A model generated the notes under the pieces. That model saw only the letters and a program-made list of their open reading frames with translations. It was not told where the DNA came from and did not search any database. Positions 16,901-25,844 of a stretch of DNA of 64,000 bases are shown in pieces. A program made the position numbers and the translations under genes. The stretch is taken from positions 558,001 to 622,000 of the forward strand of contig CBDDKN010000001.1 in NCBI GenBank assembly GCA_965230215.1, in the 5' to 3' direction. Origin of the DNA: RFSX01 sp965230215 (lineage in GTDB: Bacteria > Bacteroidota > Bacteroidia > Chitinophagales > Saprospiraceae). Each line of letters begins with the position of its first letter. Positions within the stretch are counted from its first letter, which is position 1.

Positions 16901-17929
16901 ATGTCCACTAAACTTAAATGCGAGTATATCTGGTTGGATGGCACTGTTCCAACTCAGATGATGAGAAGTAAAACAAAAATTGTTGATGCTTCAAAATATA
17001 ATGGCAGTCCAGATGATCTGCCGGTATGGTCTTTTGACGGCAGTTCAACCAACCAGGCCGTTGGTAGTAATTCAGATTGCCTCCTTAAGCCAGTAAGAGT
17101 TTTTAAAGATCCCGTTCGTGAGAATGGACTATTGGTTATGTGCGAGGTCATGAACCCTGACGGTACACCACATGCCTCAAACGGAAGAGCCACAATAGAT
17201 GACGATGATAATGATTTCTGGTTCGGTTTTGAGCAAGAATATACGCTGTGGGATTTGGATCACCACACACCACTTGGTTTCCCGGCTAGAGGTTATTACC
17301 CACAACCTCAAGGTCCTTACTATTGCTCTGTCGGTGCTGAGTTTGCTGTAGGACGTGAGATCGTTGAAAGACATTTGCAGTTATGTATCGATGCGGATGT
17401 CAATATCGAAGGTGTAAATGCCGAGGTGATGAAAGGTCAGTGGGAATATCAAGTATTCGCAAAGGGTGCAAAAGAAGCTGGAGATCAAATTTGGGTAGCA
17501 AGGTACCTGATGGAAAGAGTAGGTGAAGAGTATGGAGTACAAATCAACCTTCATCCAAAACCGGTAAAAGGTGATTGGAATGGTTCAGGCATGCACGCCA
17601 ATTTCTCAAACACAGCTTTAAGAACTGCAGGTAACAAAGAAACATTTGAAGAGATTTGTGAATTGTTCCGTCCTGATGCAGCGATTAGAGAGGCTATTTC
17701 TGTATATGGTGCAGATAATGATGAGAGATTGACGGGGCTTCATGAGACTCAGGCCATCGATAAGTTTTCTTATGGTGTGTCGGACAGGGGTGCTTCGATC
17801 CGAATTCCGATTACGGTGGTTGAAGACGGCTGGAAAGGCTGGTTGGAAGACAGAAGACCTGCATCCAACGCAGATCCTTACAAAGTAGCTGCGGTTATTG
17901 TCAAGACAGTAAAGGGTGGTTTTAAGTAA
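16901..17929 (+). CDS. glnII: Glutamine synthetase, GSII (eukaryotic-like) type
   Basis: A 342-residue glutamine synthetase joining ammonia and glutamate with ATP in the cytosol. Its short length and motifs (LEYIWLDG-like CEYIWLDGT at the N-terminus, WSFDGSST, GFEQEYTLW, SVGAEFAVGREIVE, NGSGMHANFS, ASIRIP) place it in the GSII group rather than the longer GSI or GSIII groups. The open frame starts at TTG 16862, but members of the family begin just before the IWLDG motif, so ATG 16901 is preferred. A strong terminator follows at 17955. It is a single-gene unit; no PII gene or ammonium transporter is adjacent. Confidence 0.93.
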   Translation: MSTKLKCEYIWLDGTVPTQMMRSKTKIVDASKYNGSPDDLPVWSFDGSSTNQAVGSNSDCLLKPVRVFKDPVRENGLLVMCEVMNPDGTPHASNGRATIDDDDNDFWFGFEQEYTLWDLDHHTPLGFPARGYYPQPQGPYYCSVGAEFAVGREIVERHLQLCIDADVNIEGVNAEVMKGQWEYQVFAKGAKEAGDQIWVARYLMERVGEEYGVQINLHPKPVKGDWNGSGMHANFSNTALRTAGNKETFEEICELFRPDAAIREAISVYGADNDERLTGLHETQAIDKFSYGVSDRGASIRIPITVVEDGWKGWLEDRRPASNADPYKVAAVIVKTVKGGFK

Positions 17930-17954
17930 CTAATTGATTACTCTTAGATATATG

Positions 17955-17986
17955 AAGCTTGTCGGATGTCCGGCAAGCTTTTTTTA
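17955..17986 (+). terminator. Intrinsic terminator after glnII
   Basis: AAGCTTGTCGGA and TCCGGCAAGCTT form a 12-pair stem (one G-T pair) around a two-base loop, followed by a run of T. A textbook terminator 25 bases after the stop. Confidence 0.85.
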
Positions 17987-18202
17987 TTCTATGTCATCAG
18001 ATGTTCTGCTGATGTAAAACATAATCATCCCTCCGAAGATCATAACAAGCCTTATCACGAAGCTCGTTGTGGTCCCGAAATTGTCTATAAAACTTAGGAA
18101 ACTGATACGCAGACCTCCGGCAAATAGAAATAGGACCATGGAGATGAATCCGAAAAAGAAGAGAAGAAATCCGAAGATGGTGAAGACGTTTTTCCTGTTC
18201 AT
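17984..18202 (-). CDS. Small two-helix membrane protein, unknown function
   Basis: A 72-residue protein with two strongly hydrophobic segments (about 9-29 and 48-64, VIRLVMIFGGMIMFYIS) and a short acidic tail. No family is recognised. A TAGATTTG box 26 bases upstream and a terminator immediately downstream support it as a real gene. Its stop lies within the T-run of the glnII terminator. Confidence 0.6.
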   Translation of the reverse strand: MNRKNVFTIFGFLLFFFGFISMVLFLFAGGLRISFLSFIDNFGTTTSFVIRLVMIFGGMIMFYISRTSDDIE

Positions 18203-18228
18203 TGGTTATTATTATGATATATTAACAG

Positions 18229-18236
18229 CAAATCTA
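18229..18236 (-). promoter_or_regulatory. Probable -7 box of the small membrane protein gene
   Basis: On the minus strand TAGATTTG matches TAnnTTTG and ends 26 bases before the ATG at 18202. No clear -33 TTG at normal distance. Confidence 0.4.
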
Positions 18237-18304
18237 ACATGATGTTTGCAATATATAGGCATCCATCTTAATTTGCGGAGTATTATTAGCCCCTAACTAG
18301 CCAA

Positions 18305-19153
18305 ATGATCAAACTGATTGAATGTCCTCGTGACGCGATGCAGGGTATAAAGCCTTTTATACCAACAGACATAAAAGCTGCATATATAAACCTGCTGCTC
18401 AAGGTAGGTTTTCATACCATCGATTTTGGAAGTTTTGTTTCTCCCAAAGCCATTCCACAGATGCGCGATACAGCTGAGGTTTTGGCACAATTGGATCTGT
18501 CAGACACAAATACCAAATTGTTGTCAATTGTCGCGAATCTAAGAGGTGCAAATGATGCATGTCAATTTGATGAGATCAAATATCTGGGGTATCCATTTTC
18601 CATTTCTGAGACTTTTCAATTGAGAAATACCAATGCGACCATTGCCGAGTCCATGGATCGTGTCAAGGAGATCCAGGAATTGTGTGTCCGACATGATAAG
18701 ACGCTTGTGATTTATATATCGATGGGATTCGGAAACCCCTATGGTGACCCATGGAATGTGGAAATCTGTCAGGAATGGGTTAATAAGCTTGCCAATGAAG
18801 GGATTAAAATCATTGCTTTGTCTGATACAATAGGCGTAGCGAGTCCGGAGAGTATCTCATACTTATTCGGCAATCTCATACCACCGTATCCGGATGTTGA
18901 GTTTGGAGCTCATCTGCATACGCGCAAAGACAACTGGGAACCCAAGATAGATGCGGCCTATAACAATGGTTGCAGGAGGTTTGATGGCGCTGTAAAAGGT
19001 TACGGTGGATGTCCTATGGCAAAAGATGATCTGACTGGTAACATGCCAACGGAAAACCTGATAGAATACTTCAACAAAGCTTCATCTGATTTTGATGTTG
19101 ACGGGAATGCTTTTCTTGAAGCCCTTCAATTCAGTTCACGTGTATTTCTATAA
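18305..19153 (+). CDS. Hydroxymethylglutaryl-CoA lyase
   Basis: A 282-residue member of the HMGL-like TIM-barrel family. Arg9-Asp10 in ECPRDAMQG, FVSPKAIPQM, GNPYGDPW, ALSDTIGVASPE, GAHLHTR and the catalytic cysteine in YGGCPMAKDDLTGNMPTE match HMG-CoA lyase, which splits HMG-CoA into acetoacetate and acetyl-CoA in leucine breakdown. ECPRD replaces the more usual GPRD. The gene stands alone; no other leucine-degradation gene is adjacent. Confidence 0.88.
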   Translation: MIKLIECPRDAMQGIKPFIPTDIKAAYINLLLKVGFHTIDFGSFVSPKAIPQMRDTAEVLAQLDLSDTNTKLLSIVANLRGANDACQFDEIKYLGYPFSISETFQLRNTNATIAESMDRVKEIQELCVRHDKTLVIYISMGFGNPYGDPWNVEICQEWVNKLANEGIKIIALSDTIGVASPESISYLFGNLIPPYPDVEFGAHLHTRKDNWEPKIDAAYNNGCRRFDGAVKGYGGCPMAKDDLTGNMPTENLIEYFNKASSDFDVDGNAFLEALQFSSRVFL

Positions 19154-19202
19154 TTTTTTCTATTTGTATTTGTAATTTGAGCTTTGTTATACAAGCGAAT
19201 AA

Positions 19203-19697
19203 GTGCTATTCAAGAATAAATCAGAGTTCAGGAAACTATTCGAGGTCTACTATAACCCGTTATGCAATTTTGCTGCGCATTATTGTACGGATAATAACAT
19301 ACAGGAAGAAGACCTTGTGCAGGAGGTTTTTCTACATCTGTGGAATAACAGAAGCACTCTTTCTATTCCCGAAGACATGAAGTCCTATTTATTCCGAGCG
19401 GTAAAAAACAAGGCGGTCGAAAAATTGCGTCAGAAGAAGAGTTATGAGCAAATGATACAGCATTTTTCGGAATTAAGTGCCGAAGAAGACCAACGCGCAG
19501 AAAGATTGATGAAGATGGAGCGAATTAATAGCTCGCTACGACATTTACCACCCAAATGCCGTCAGGTATTTACCATGCATAAATTTAATGGTTTAACTTA
19601 CGCAGAAATTGCTGAGGAGCTAGATATATCTATTAAAACAGTAGAGAATCACATGCTCAAAGCGATTAAACTGCTGAGAGAACATCTCGCAAATTGA
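19203..19697 (+). CDS. ECF-type RNA polymerase sigma factor (sigma-70 family)
   Basis: A 164-residue extracytoplasmic-function sigma factor. Region 2 is in the first half (EEDLVQEVFLHLWNNR) and region 4 in the second (HLPPKCRQVFTMHKFNGLTYAEIAEELDISIKTVENHM). The start is GTG at 19203, directly after an in-frame stop, with no earlier option. It is followed 13 bases later by a FecR anti-sigma gene and then a TonB-dependent receptor, the standard Bacteroidota arrangement in which substrate binding at the outer membrane signals through FecR to release the sigma factor. Confidence 0.93.
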   Translation: MLFKNKSEFRKLFEVYYNPLCNFAAHYCTDNNIQEEDLVQEVFLHLWNNRSTLSIPEDMKSYLFRAVKNKAVEKLRQKKSYEQMIQHFSELSAEEDQRAERLMKMERINSSLRHLPPKCRQVFTMHKFNGLTYAEIAEELDISIKTVENHMLKAIKLLREHLAN

Positions 19698-19710
19698 AAA
19701 GGTAATTTGA

Positions 19711-20640
19711 ATGAACATCGATAAGCTAATTCTGAAATTGTTAAACAGGAAAAACAGCCTTGATGAGTTGGAGGCGCTGGAATCCTGGAAAAACGATTCT
19801 GAGAAAAATATTGCATTTTTGAATATGATGAGTCTAGGTATGGACAATGAGTCTTATAAGTCATATGATACCAATGGTGCGTGGAAAAATCTGGAAGGCC
19901 AGATTGGTCCATCCAAGAATACCATTGCAGTGAAGTGGCTGCTGGCTATCTCTTTGGCTATTCTTCTTGCATTTGCTGTATACAGCTTCATGAATACAAG
20001 AACATTGTTGAAGACTTATGATGCTCCAAATGCCACAGCTTATTATCAATTGGAAGATGCCTCCGAGATATGGTTGAATCAGAATGCAAGTGTTCAGCAA
20101 TTGGCTTTATTTGATGACGAGCGCAGAGTAGCGCTAGAAGGAGAAGCCTTTTTTGATATTTCTCATAATCCAGACAAGCCATTTGTAATCGAAACTGATG
20201 GTGGCACTTTCGTAAAAGTATTGGGTACGAGTTTTAACCTTGTGAGCTCACAGGAAGATTTTGATCTTGCTGTGTATAGCGGTGTGGTAGAATTGCACGC
20301 ACTTAATAGAATTATCAGGGTTGAAAAGGGTGAGCGTATCAAGAGGCTGGATGGTGCTTATGTCAAAACCTCCAACATTGATGTTAATCTGGATAGCTGG
20401 AAATCTGGCGTATTGGTCTTTGAAGATACACCAATTGCACGTGTGTTTGAAACGCTTGAGAAGCAGTTTCAAGTAGATTTCAAGCTTGATCAAGATGTAA
20501 AAGTGAACCAATGCTTTCTTCGTAATAGATATGATAATCAAAGTCTTGAAGAAATTCTTGAAGAGTTGACAAAGCTCTTTTCAATGCAATATATTTACCA
20601 AGATAATGTTGTATTGATTCAAGACATCAACTGCTATTAA
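19711..20640 (+). CDS. FecR family anti-sigma factor
   Basis: A 309-residue inner-membrane protein. An N-terminal cytosolic part of about 70 residues would hold the sigma factor; one transmembrane helix follows (about 73-92, WLLAISLAILLAFAVYSF), then a periplasmic FecR domain (EDASEIWLNQNASV, GEAFFDISHNPDKPFVIET, VLGTSFNL) and a C-terminal DUF4974-like domain (TPIARVFETLEKQFQVDFKL). It presumably receives the signal from the TonB-dependent receptor encoded next, whose probable start overlaps its stop codon. Confidence 0.93.
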   Translation: MNIDKLILKLLNRKNSLDELEALESWKNDSEKNIAFLNMMSLGMDNESYKSYDTNGAWKNLEGQIGPSKNTIAVKWLLAISLAILLAFAVYSFMNTRTLLKTYDAPNATAYYQLEDASEIWLNQNASVQQLALFDDERRVALEGEAFFDISHNPDKPFVIETDGGTFVKVLGTSFNLVSSQEDFDLAVYSGVVELHALNRIIRVEKGERIKRLDGAYVKTSNIDVNLDSWKSGVLVFEDTPIARVFETLEKQFQVDFKLDQDVKVNQCFLRNRYDNQSLEEILEELTKLFSMQYIYQDNVVLIQDINCY

Positions 20641-21136
20641 AACTCGGAAGCTTTATATACTATTCATACTTTTCTGCTGTTCCTTTTCGCTTTCCTCGCA
20701 AAGTAATGACAGCATCAATTTCGAGTCTGGTAAGCTTTATTCCCTTAAAGAAGTATTTGATCTCATAGAAGATGAGACTTCATATTTTTTCGCATACAGT
20801 GCTAATGCTATTCCTCTTCAAGCGACCATGTCCTTTACTGAGGAAAAGATTGGTGTCTATCAATTGCTTGATGATCTTTCTGGTAGGTTTCAAATCGTAT
20901 TTGAGTGGGATGAAATAAATAGAAAGCTGTTGGTGAGCGCCGCAGATCAGTTTGAATTCTCAGGAATAATAATTGATTCTCTATCCGGTGAGTCTGTTAT
21001 AGGCGCATTTCTAATTGCGGGTAATCGTTTTCTTGGTATTACAAACACGGATGGGTATTTTAAAATCTATCTCAGGCTACAGATACATTGCTCACGATAT
21101 ATAATATCGGATACGAGCAACGAGATATACCTGTAA
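20636..21136 (+). pseudogene. TonB-dependent receptor, N-terminal part (frameshifted; probable ATT start)
   Basis: Translating upstream of the first ATG (20828) gives a convincing signal peptide and mature N-terminus with no stop: KTRKLYILFILFCCSF, then SQSNDSINFESGKLYSL. No ATG, GTG or TTG exists in this stretch; ATT at 20636, overlapping the FecR stop as ATTAA, stands exactly where an ATG would be expected. An STN-like signalling domain (about 25-100) and a carboxypeptidase-regulatory-like domain (FSGIIIDSLSGESVIGAF) follow. At 21062-21072 (after DGYFKI) the frame breaks: one base is missing, and the continuing sequence (SQATDTLLTIYNIGYE) is in the frame of the next entry. Confidence 0.8.
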
Positions 21137-23226
21137 GAGCTCTAAGGTCGAATGACTTACAGTTGATCCTGATTCCACGACTTGATTTGAATATAGTTAT
21201 CACAGCTGACGAGCTGAATGGTTTCAGAGATGGGCAGGAGATCAGTCCCAATGTAATCGATAGACATTATGGAGCTGCAGGTGGAAAGGATGTTATTCAA
21301 TCTATTAAGTTTCTGCCTGGCGTGCTTAATGGCCCTGAGGGGCAAAATGGTTTTGCTGTTCGTGGAGGAGGTCCACATCAGAATCTTATTCGTATAGACG
21401 GTGTTCCTATTTATGAGGCGAGCCATCTGGGAGGTATATCCTCGATATTCTTACCGTCTTCAATCAAAAATGTAAATTTCTACAAGTCTGCCTTTCCTTC
21501 AAAATTTGGTGGGCGTTTGGCCAGTGTAATTGATGTTCAGCTTGAAGATGGAAACCGGAATCGTTTCGATAAAGAGATAGGTTTTGGATTGGAAGGAGCG
21601 ACGGCACATATTGATGGGCCGCTCAGCAAGAATACTTCTATTAATGTGAATTTGCGTTCGAGTTGGTTCGGACAATTGGCCAAACCTTTTGTTAAGAGAT
21701 GGACGGATGTAGATGATCTCCAGTTAAGATATTATGATAGCTATGCCAAACTTAGTCATTGGTTTTCACGCACCAGCAAGCTGACTGCAAGCGCCTACTG
21801 GGGTGATGATATTGTGAAGATTCAGCGAAACGAATTTGAAGGTGCAGATACGGGATTACGGGATTTGAATCAGATTCAATGGGGCAACAATTTTCAATCG
21901 CTCAACTGGAGTAAATTGATGACCGATAGAATGTACATCAATCTTAGCTTGGGTCGCACATCTTATAATTATCGATCCCGCGGTTCCTATGACCTGGTGT
22001 TTACCGAAAATGGGCAATTGGCAAACAGGGCTTTTGATATTTTATCTCAATCCAATTTGCTGGATTACACAGCGAATTTTCAAGCGGATTATTTTGCAGA
22101 TGAGGATAGCAAGTTAAGCATTGGCGCAGAGCTGGCTTGGCATGAAAACAGACCATCCATTACGGAGAGTGAACGATATGCTGAGGATATTTCTGAACCT
22201 CCAGAGAACTTATTGGACACGGCTTATCTGGCCAGAAACTTTGCCTTATACGGAGATTATGAATGGCAGTTGAATGAAAAACTAATGCTGAATATCGGTC
22301 TTCGCTTAAGCAGTTATGGTACGGAAGAATCGAATTATGGTTTTGTTGAGCCGCGCTTATCTATGGACTATATATCAGGCGCTTCTCAATGGCGCTTGTC
22401 ATACACACGTTTGTCACAGTTTCTTCATCTTCTATCCAATCCCGGTCCTGGTTTGCCATCGGATTTGTGGGTTCCCAGCACCTCTGTTATAGAACCGGAA
22501 TTATCCAATCTGATATCCCTGGATTACAAGGAAAGCATTGGAAAGAATTTTAGTATTGGTGCTAGCTTGTGGTATAGGGATTTTGACAACCTTATTGAGT
22601 ATTCGAACCCATCGGATTTGATTTATTCAATAATAATCAACAATGAATTGTATCAATTGGAAGTTGATAACTCCAATTGGGAGCAGCGGGTGAGTGTAGG
22701 TAGTGGATATGCTTACGGGATTGAAATGTCTGCTGAGTATGCCCTTGATAAACATTTCTTTCAGATCAACTATGCGTATTCAAGATCTTTCAGGGTATTT
22801 GATAATATTGATGGGGGAGATGCCTTTCCTTATAAGTTTGACAGTCCTCATAATATAACATGGCAGTATATATTGAATCTCAAGAAAAACAATCGCATCA
22901 TTATAAATTGGGCATATTCGACCGGTACGGCATACAGTCTCTCTGATACCCAAAGACAAGGACCTGACGGGCAAGCTATCCTGGTGCCTTCTTCACGTAA
23001 TAACTTCAGACTTCCTCATTTTCATCACCTTGATATCCACTACCAAAAAGAAACGAAGCTCAAGAATGCTAGCTTGACCTTGGATGTGGGCCTTTACAAT
23101 CTCTACAATAGAAGGAATGCTTTTTATGAGTATTTGAGAGAGAGTGGAGAAGGGACCAGTCCAGAGCTTATTAAAATTTCGATTTTCCCCATTTTACCGC
23201 AATTTAATTTGACCTACAGCTGGTAA
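21088..23226 (+). pseudogene. TonB-dependent receptor, plug and barrel part (frameshifted)
   Basis: The larger part of the same gene. It holds the end of the regulatory-like domain, the plug (IKFLPGVLNGPEGQNGFAVRGG, LIRIDGVPIYEASHLGG, SAFPSKFGGRLASVIDV) and a full-length beta-barrel ending QFNLTYSW, a typical outer-membrane C-terminus. Such receptors import iron complexes, vitamins or glycans using TonB energy; the substrate is unknown. The TTG at 21088 is internal. Joined with the previous part the protein would be about 863 residues. The intact barrel argues that the break is recent or a sequence error. Confidence 0.85.
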
Positions 23227-23279
23227 ATCAGTATTTGTTTGTAATCTTTCCAAATAAGTAATAACTTAGGAGTTCATTG

Positions 23280-24311
23280 ATGAAAAAACTAGCCCTCATA
23301 TCGTTGGTATTGGCCTTTCTTTCTTGCGAGGACGCCCGAGTCTTTGAATTGGAAAGCTTTGAGAAGGAGATGGTATTGAATGCCATTATATCAACGGATT
23401 CTACTTGGGATGTAAGCCTTAGTTATACGCAATCCATTTTTGATGAGCAAGATTTTGAGCTTGTCGACGATGCAGAAGTGAGGGTTCTCAATCTTACCAA
23501 TGGCCAATCCTTTTTTCTGGATAAAAGACGCACAGGTAATTATGCCAGAGAACTGAGCCCAGTTGAGGGCCATGAATATCAGTTGAGCGTCAATGTGCCG
23601 GGTCGTGAAGAACTGATGGCGCAGACTTATGTGCCGAGTGTTCTTGAAGTGAACGTGTTTTCGAATTTGGTTGAGAATGTCGATGGCAGCAGCAATATCG
23701 AGATCAATATTGAAATTGAAGACAATCCGCAGGAAGAGAATTACTATGTGTGGGAATTGCTTCCTATTTCCTCTGGAGTGGCTGATAATGTAAATGCAGC
23801 ACCTATTTCAACCCGTGACGAGACCAATGATTCATCAGATGTCACGAATGGAGATGGCAATATAGGTCAAGGTAATGGGGACGGTAATACAAATCCAAAG
23901 TTTGAAAATGAATTGACTTCTGATAAGATATACAGTTTTAATCTTGGTGAAAACGAGGAATCTGAATATCAGCAGAAAGAATTAAGTGCTCCTGCTTTTC
24001 TTTCTGAAGCCGATGTGCGTGCAGGTAAAATTGCAAATAAATTAATTCTTGATAGTTCATTGATATCAGAGATCGATTCTGAGTATGAAGTGATAGACTC
24101 GGAAGAGATAGAATCCAGACAGCCATTGTTTGAGCTGAATATCATGGCCGTTTCATCTGATCTGTATGAATATCTGCGCAGCTATGAGGATTACAAACAA
24201 CGAGAAATTAAGAATACCAGTTTCTCTGACCCTGTGATCATTCATTCCAACATCGATAACGGATTGGGCATTTTTGGAGGGTTCAATCTCAAGACTTTCT
24301 ATATCTATTAA
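23280..24311 (+). CDS. DUF4249-family lipoprotein
   Basis: A 343-residue lipoprotein (signal ending FLSC, Cys16). The opening of the mature part (MVLNAIISTDSTWDVSLSY, DDAEVRVLNL) matches DUF4249, a Bacteroidota family nearly always encoded after a TonB-dependent receptor and thought to be a surface partner of it. A low-complexity Asn/Gly/Asp linker (NGDGNIGQGNGDGNTN) interrupts the domain around residue 190-207. ATG at 23280 is preferred to TTG at 23277. It completes the sigma/FecR/receptor/lipoprotein set. Confidence 0.85.
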   Translation: MKKLALISLVLAFLSCEDARVFELESFEKEMVLNAIISTDSTWDVSLSYTQSIFDEQDFELVDDAEVRVLNLTNGQSFFLDKRRTGNYARELSPVEGHEYQLSVNVPGREELMAQTYVPSVLEVNVFSNLVENVDGSSNIEINIEIEDNPQEENYYVWELLPISSGVADNVNAAPISTRDETNDSSDVTNGDGNIGQGNGDGNTNPKFENELTSDKIYSFNLGENEESEYQQKELSAPAFLSEADVRAGKIANKLILDSSLISEIDSEYEVIDSEEIESRQPLFELNIMAVSSDLYEYLRSYEDYKQREIKNTSFSDPVIIHSNIDNGLGIFGGFNLKTFYIY

Positions 24312-24319
24312 TAAAAAAA

Positions 24320-24343
24320 CCGGAAGCAATTTCTTGCCCCCGG
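24320..24343. terminator. Bidirectional terminator between the DUF4249 gene and lpd
   Basis: CCGG-AA-GCAA, a four-base loop, and TTGC-CC-CCGG pair in two four-base blocks separated by a two-base internal mismatch. The A-run at 24313-24319 becomes a T-run for minus-strand transcription, so it suits lpd best. Confidence 0.55.
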
Positions 24344-24372
24344 CTTCTTAAGTTTTATTTTAATGCTTGTAC

Positions 24373-25773
24373 TTACAGGTGAATAACTTCACCAAAAGCA
24401 GCAGCGCTTGCTTCCATAACCGCTTCACTCATTGTTGGGTGCGGGTGAACAGATTTGATAATTTCATGTCCTGTTGTTTCGAGGTTCATGGCTGCAACTA
24501 TTTCTGCAATCATCTCTGTTACATTATAGCCTATCATATGTGCTCCAAGTAATTCTCCATATTTCGCATCATAGATAACTTTGACGAAACCTTCTTTGGC
24601 ACCAGCTGCACTTGCTTTACCAGATGCGGAGAATGGAAACTTACCTACTTTAAGTTCGTAACCAGCTTCTTTTGCCATTTCTTCGGTCATGCCTACGCTT
24701 GCAACTTCCGGAATACAGTAAGTACATGAAGGTATGATCTTGTAATTGATTGGATGAACCGCCATGCCTGATATTTTCTCAACACAAGTAATGGCTTCCG
24801 CTGTTGCCACATGCGCTAGAGCTGGGGTGTCAAGCACATCTCCAATGGCATAAATGCCGGAAACATTTGTTCTGTAAAATTCATCCACCTTAATACGACC
24901 GCCTTTATCGGTTTGAATGCCCAGGGCTTCAAGGCCAATATTTTCGGTATTAGGCGTAATACCTGTTGCGCTCAAGACCACATCGCATTCGATGGTCTCT
25001 TCTTTTTCAGTTTTTCTATCCTGTACAACAACCTTGATTGATTTACCAGATGTATCAACAGATTGAACGGCGGTGTTGCCCATAACTTTGACACCATATT
25101 TTTTGAATACTTTGCCTAGTTCCTTGGATACGTCCTTGTCTTCTCTTGGAAGAAGGCCATTTTCCATGAATTCCACAACGGTTACCTCAGTACCAATTGA
25201 ATTATAGAAATATGCAAACTCTACGCCTATTGCACCAGCACCGATGACAACCATTCTCTTTGGTTTCTTTTCAAGCGTCATGGCTTTTCTATAGCCGATA
25301 ACCTTCTCTCCATCAATAGGAATATTAGGTAGGGACCTTGCTCTGGCACCTGTTGCAAGAATGATATGTTCAGCAGTGTATTCTTTCTTGTTCCCTTCAG
25401 CATCCGTCACCACTACTTTTTTTCCTCTTGCCAGCTTTCCTTCACCTTCGATAACTGTGATCTTGTTTTTTTTCATCAAGAAGCTAATGCCTTTACTCAT
25501 GCCATCTGCAACACCTCTTGATCTTGAAATCATTTTATCGAAATCAGGCTCAGCTTTGCTGACTTTAATTCCATAATCCTCAGCATGATTGATATAGTTA
25601 AACACCTGTGCAGATTTCAAAAGTGCTTTTGTTGGAATACAACCCCAGTTCAGACAAATTCCTCCGAGGTTTTCTCTTTCAACAATAGCGACTTTCATAC
25701 CCAATTGTGAAGCTCTAATGGCGGCAGGATAACCACCAGGACCACTTCCAACTACTATTACATCAAAGTTCAT
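24373..25773 (-). CDS. lpdA: Dihydrolipoyl dehydrogenase (E3)
   Basis: A 466-residue flavoprotein reoxidising dihydrolipoamide in the 2-oxo acid dehydrogenase complexes and glycine cleavage. The FAD site is VVGSGPGGYPAAIRA (7-21), the redox disulfide is Cys40/Cys45 in GGICLNWGCIPTK, GAGAIGVEFAYFY binds NAD, and the C-terminal HPHPTMSEAVMEA contains the catalytic His. The open frame extends 14 codons upstream, but ATG 25773 gives the standard N-terminus and a TATATTTG box lies 17 bases before it. No E1 or E2 gene is adjacent. Confidence 0.96.
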   Translation of the reverse strand: MNFDVIVVGSGPGGYPAAIRASQLGMKVAIVERENLGGICLNWGCIPTKALLKSAQVFNYINHAEDYGIKVSKAEPDFDKMISRSRGVADGMSKGISFLMKKNKITVIEGEGKLARGKKVVVTDAEGNKKEYTAEHIILATGARARSLPNIPIDGEKVIGYRKAMTLEKKPKRMVVIGAGAIGVEFAYFYNSIGTEVTVVEFMENGLLPREDKDVSKELGKVFKKYGVKVMGNTAVQSVDTSGKSIKVVVQDRKTEKEETIECDVVLSATGITPNTENIGLEALGIQTDKGGRIKVDEFYRTNVSGIYAIGDVLDTPALAHVATAEAITCVEKISGMAVHPINYKIIPSCTYCIPEVASVGMTEEMAKEAGYELKVGKFPFSASGKASAAGAKEGFVKVIYDAKYGELLGAHMIGYNVTEMIAEIVAAMNLETTGHEIIKSVHPHPTMSEAVMEASAAAFGEVIHL

Positions 25774-25790
25774 ATGATTCAAATTTTGCG

Positions 25791-25798
25791 CAAATATA
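25791..25798 (-). promoter_or_regulatory. Probable -7 box of lpdA
   Basis: On the minus strand TATATTTG, followed by GC, is an exact TAnnTTTG match 17 bases upstream of the ATG at 25773. Confidence 0.5.
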
Positions 25799-25844
25799 TG
25801 ACAAAAGTGAATCACAGATATTGACAGTGATATTAATAAACAGA

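Noticed and set aside
20828..21136. Stand-alone 102-residue protein starting at ATG 20828
   Set aside because: A signal peptide and STN-like domain continue upstream in frame, so this is the middle of the TonB receptor.
25774..25815. Fourteen-codon N-terminal extension of lpdA
   Set aside because: The FAD-binding motif starts directly after ATG 25773 and a -7 box lies inside the extension.
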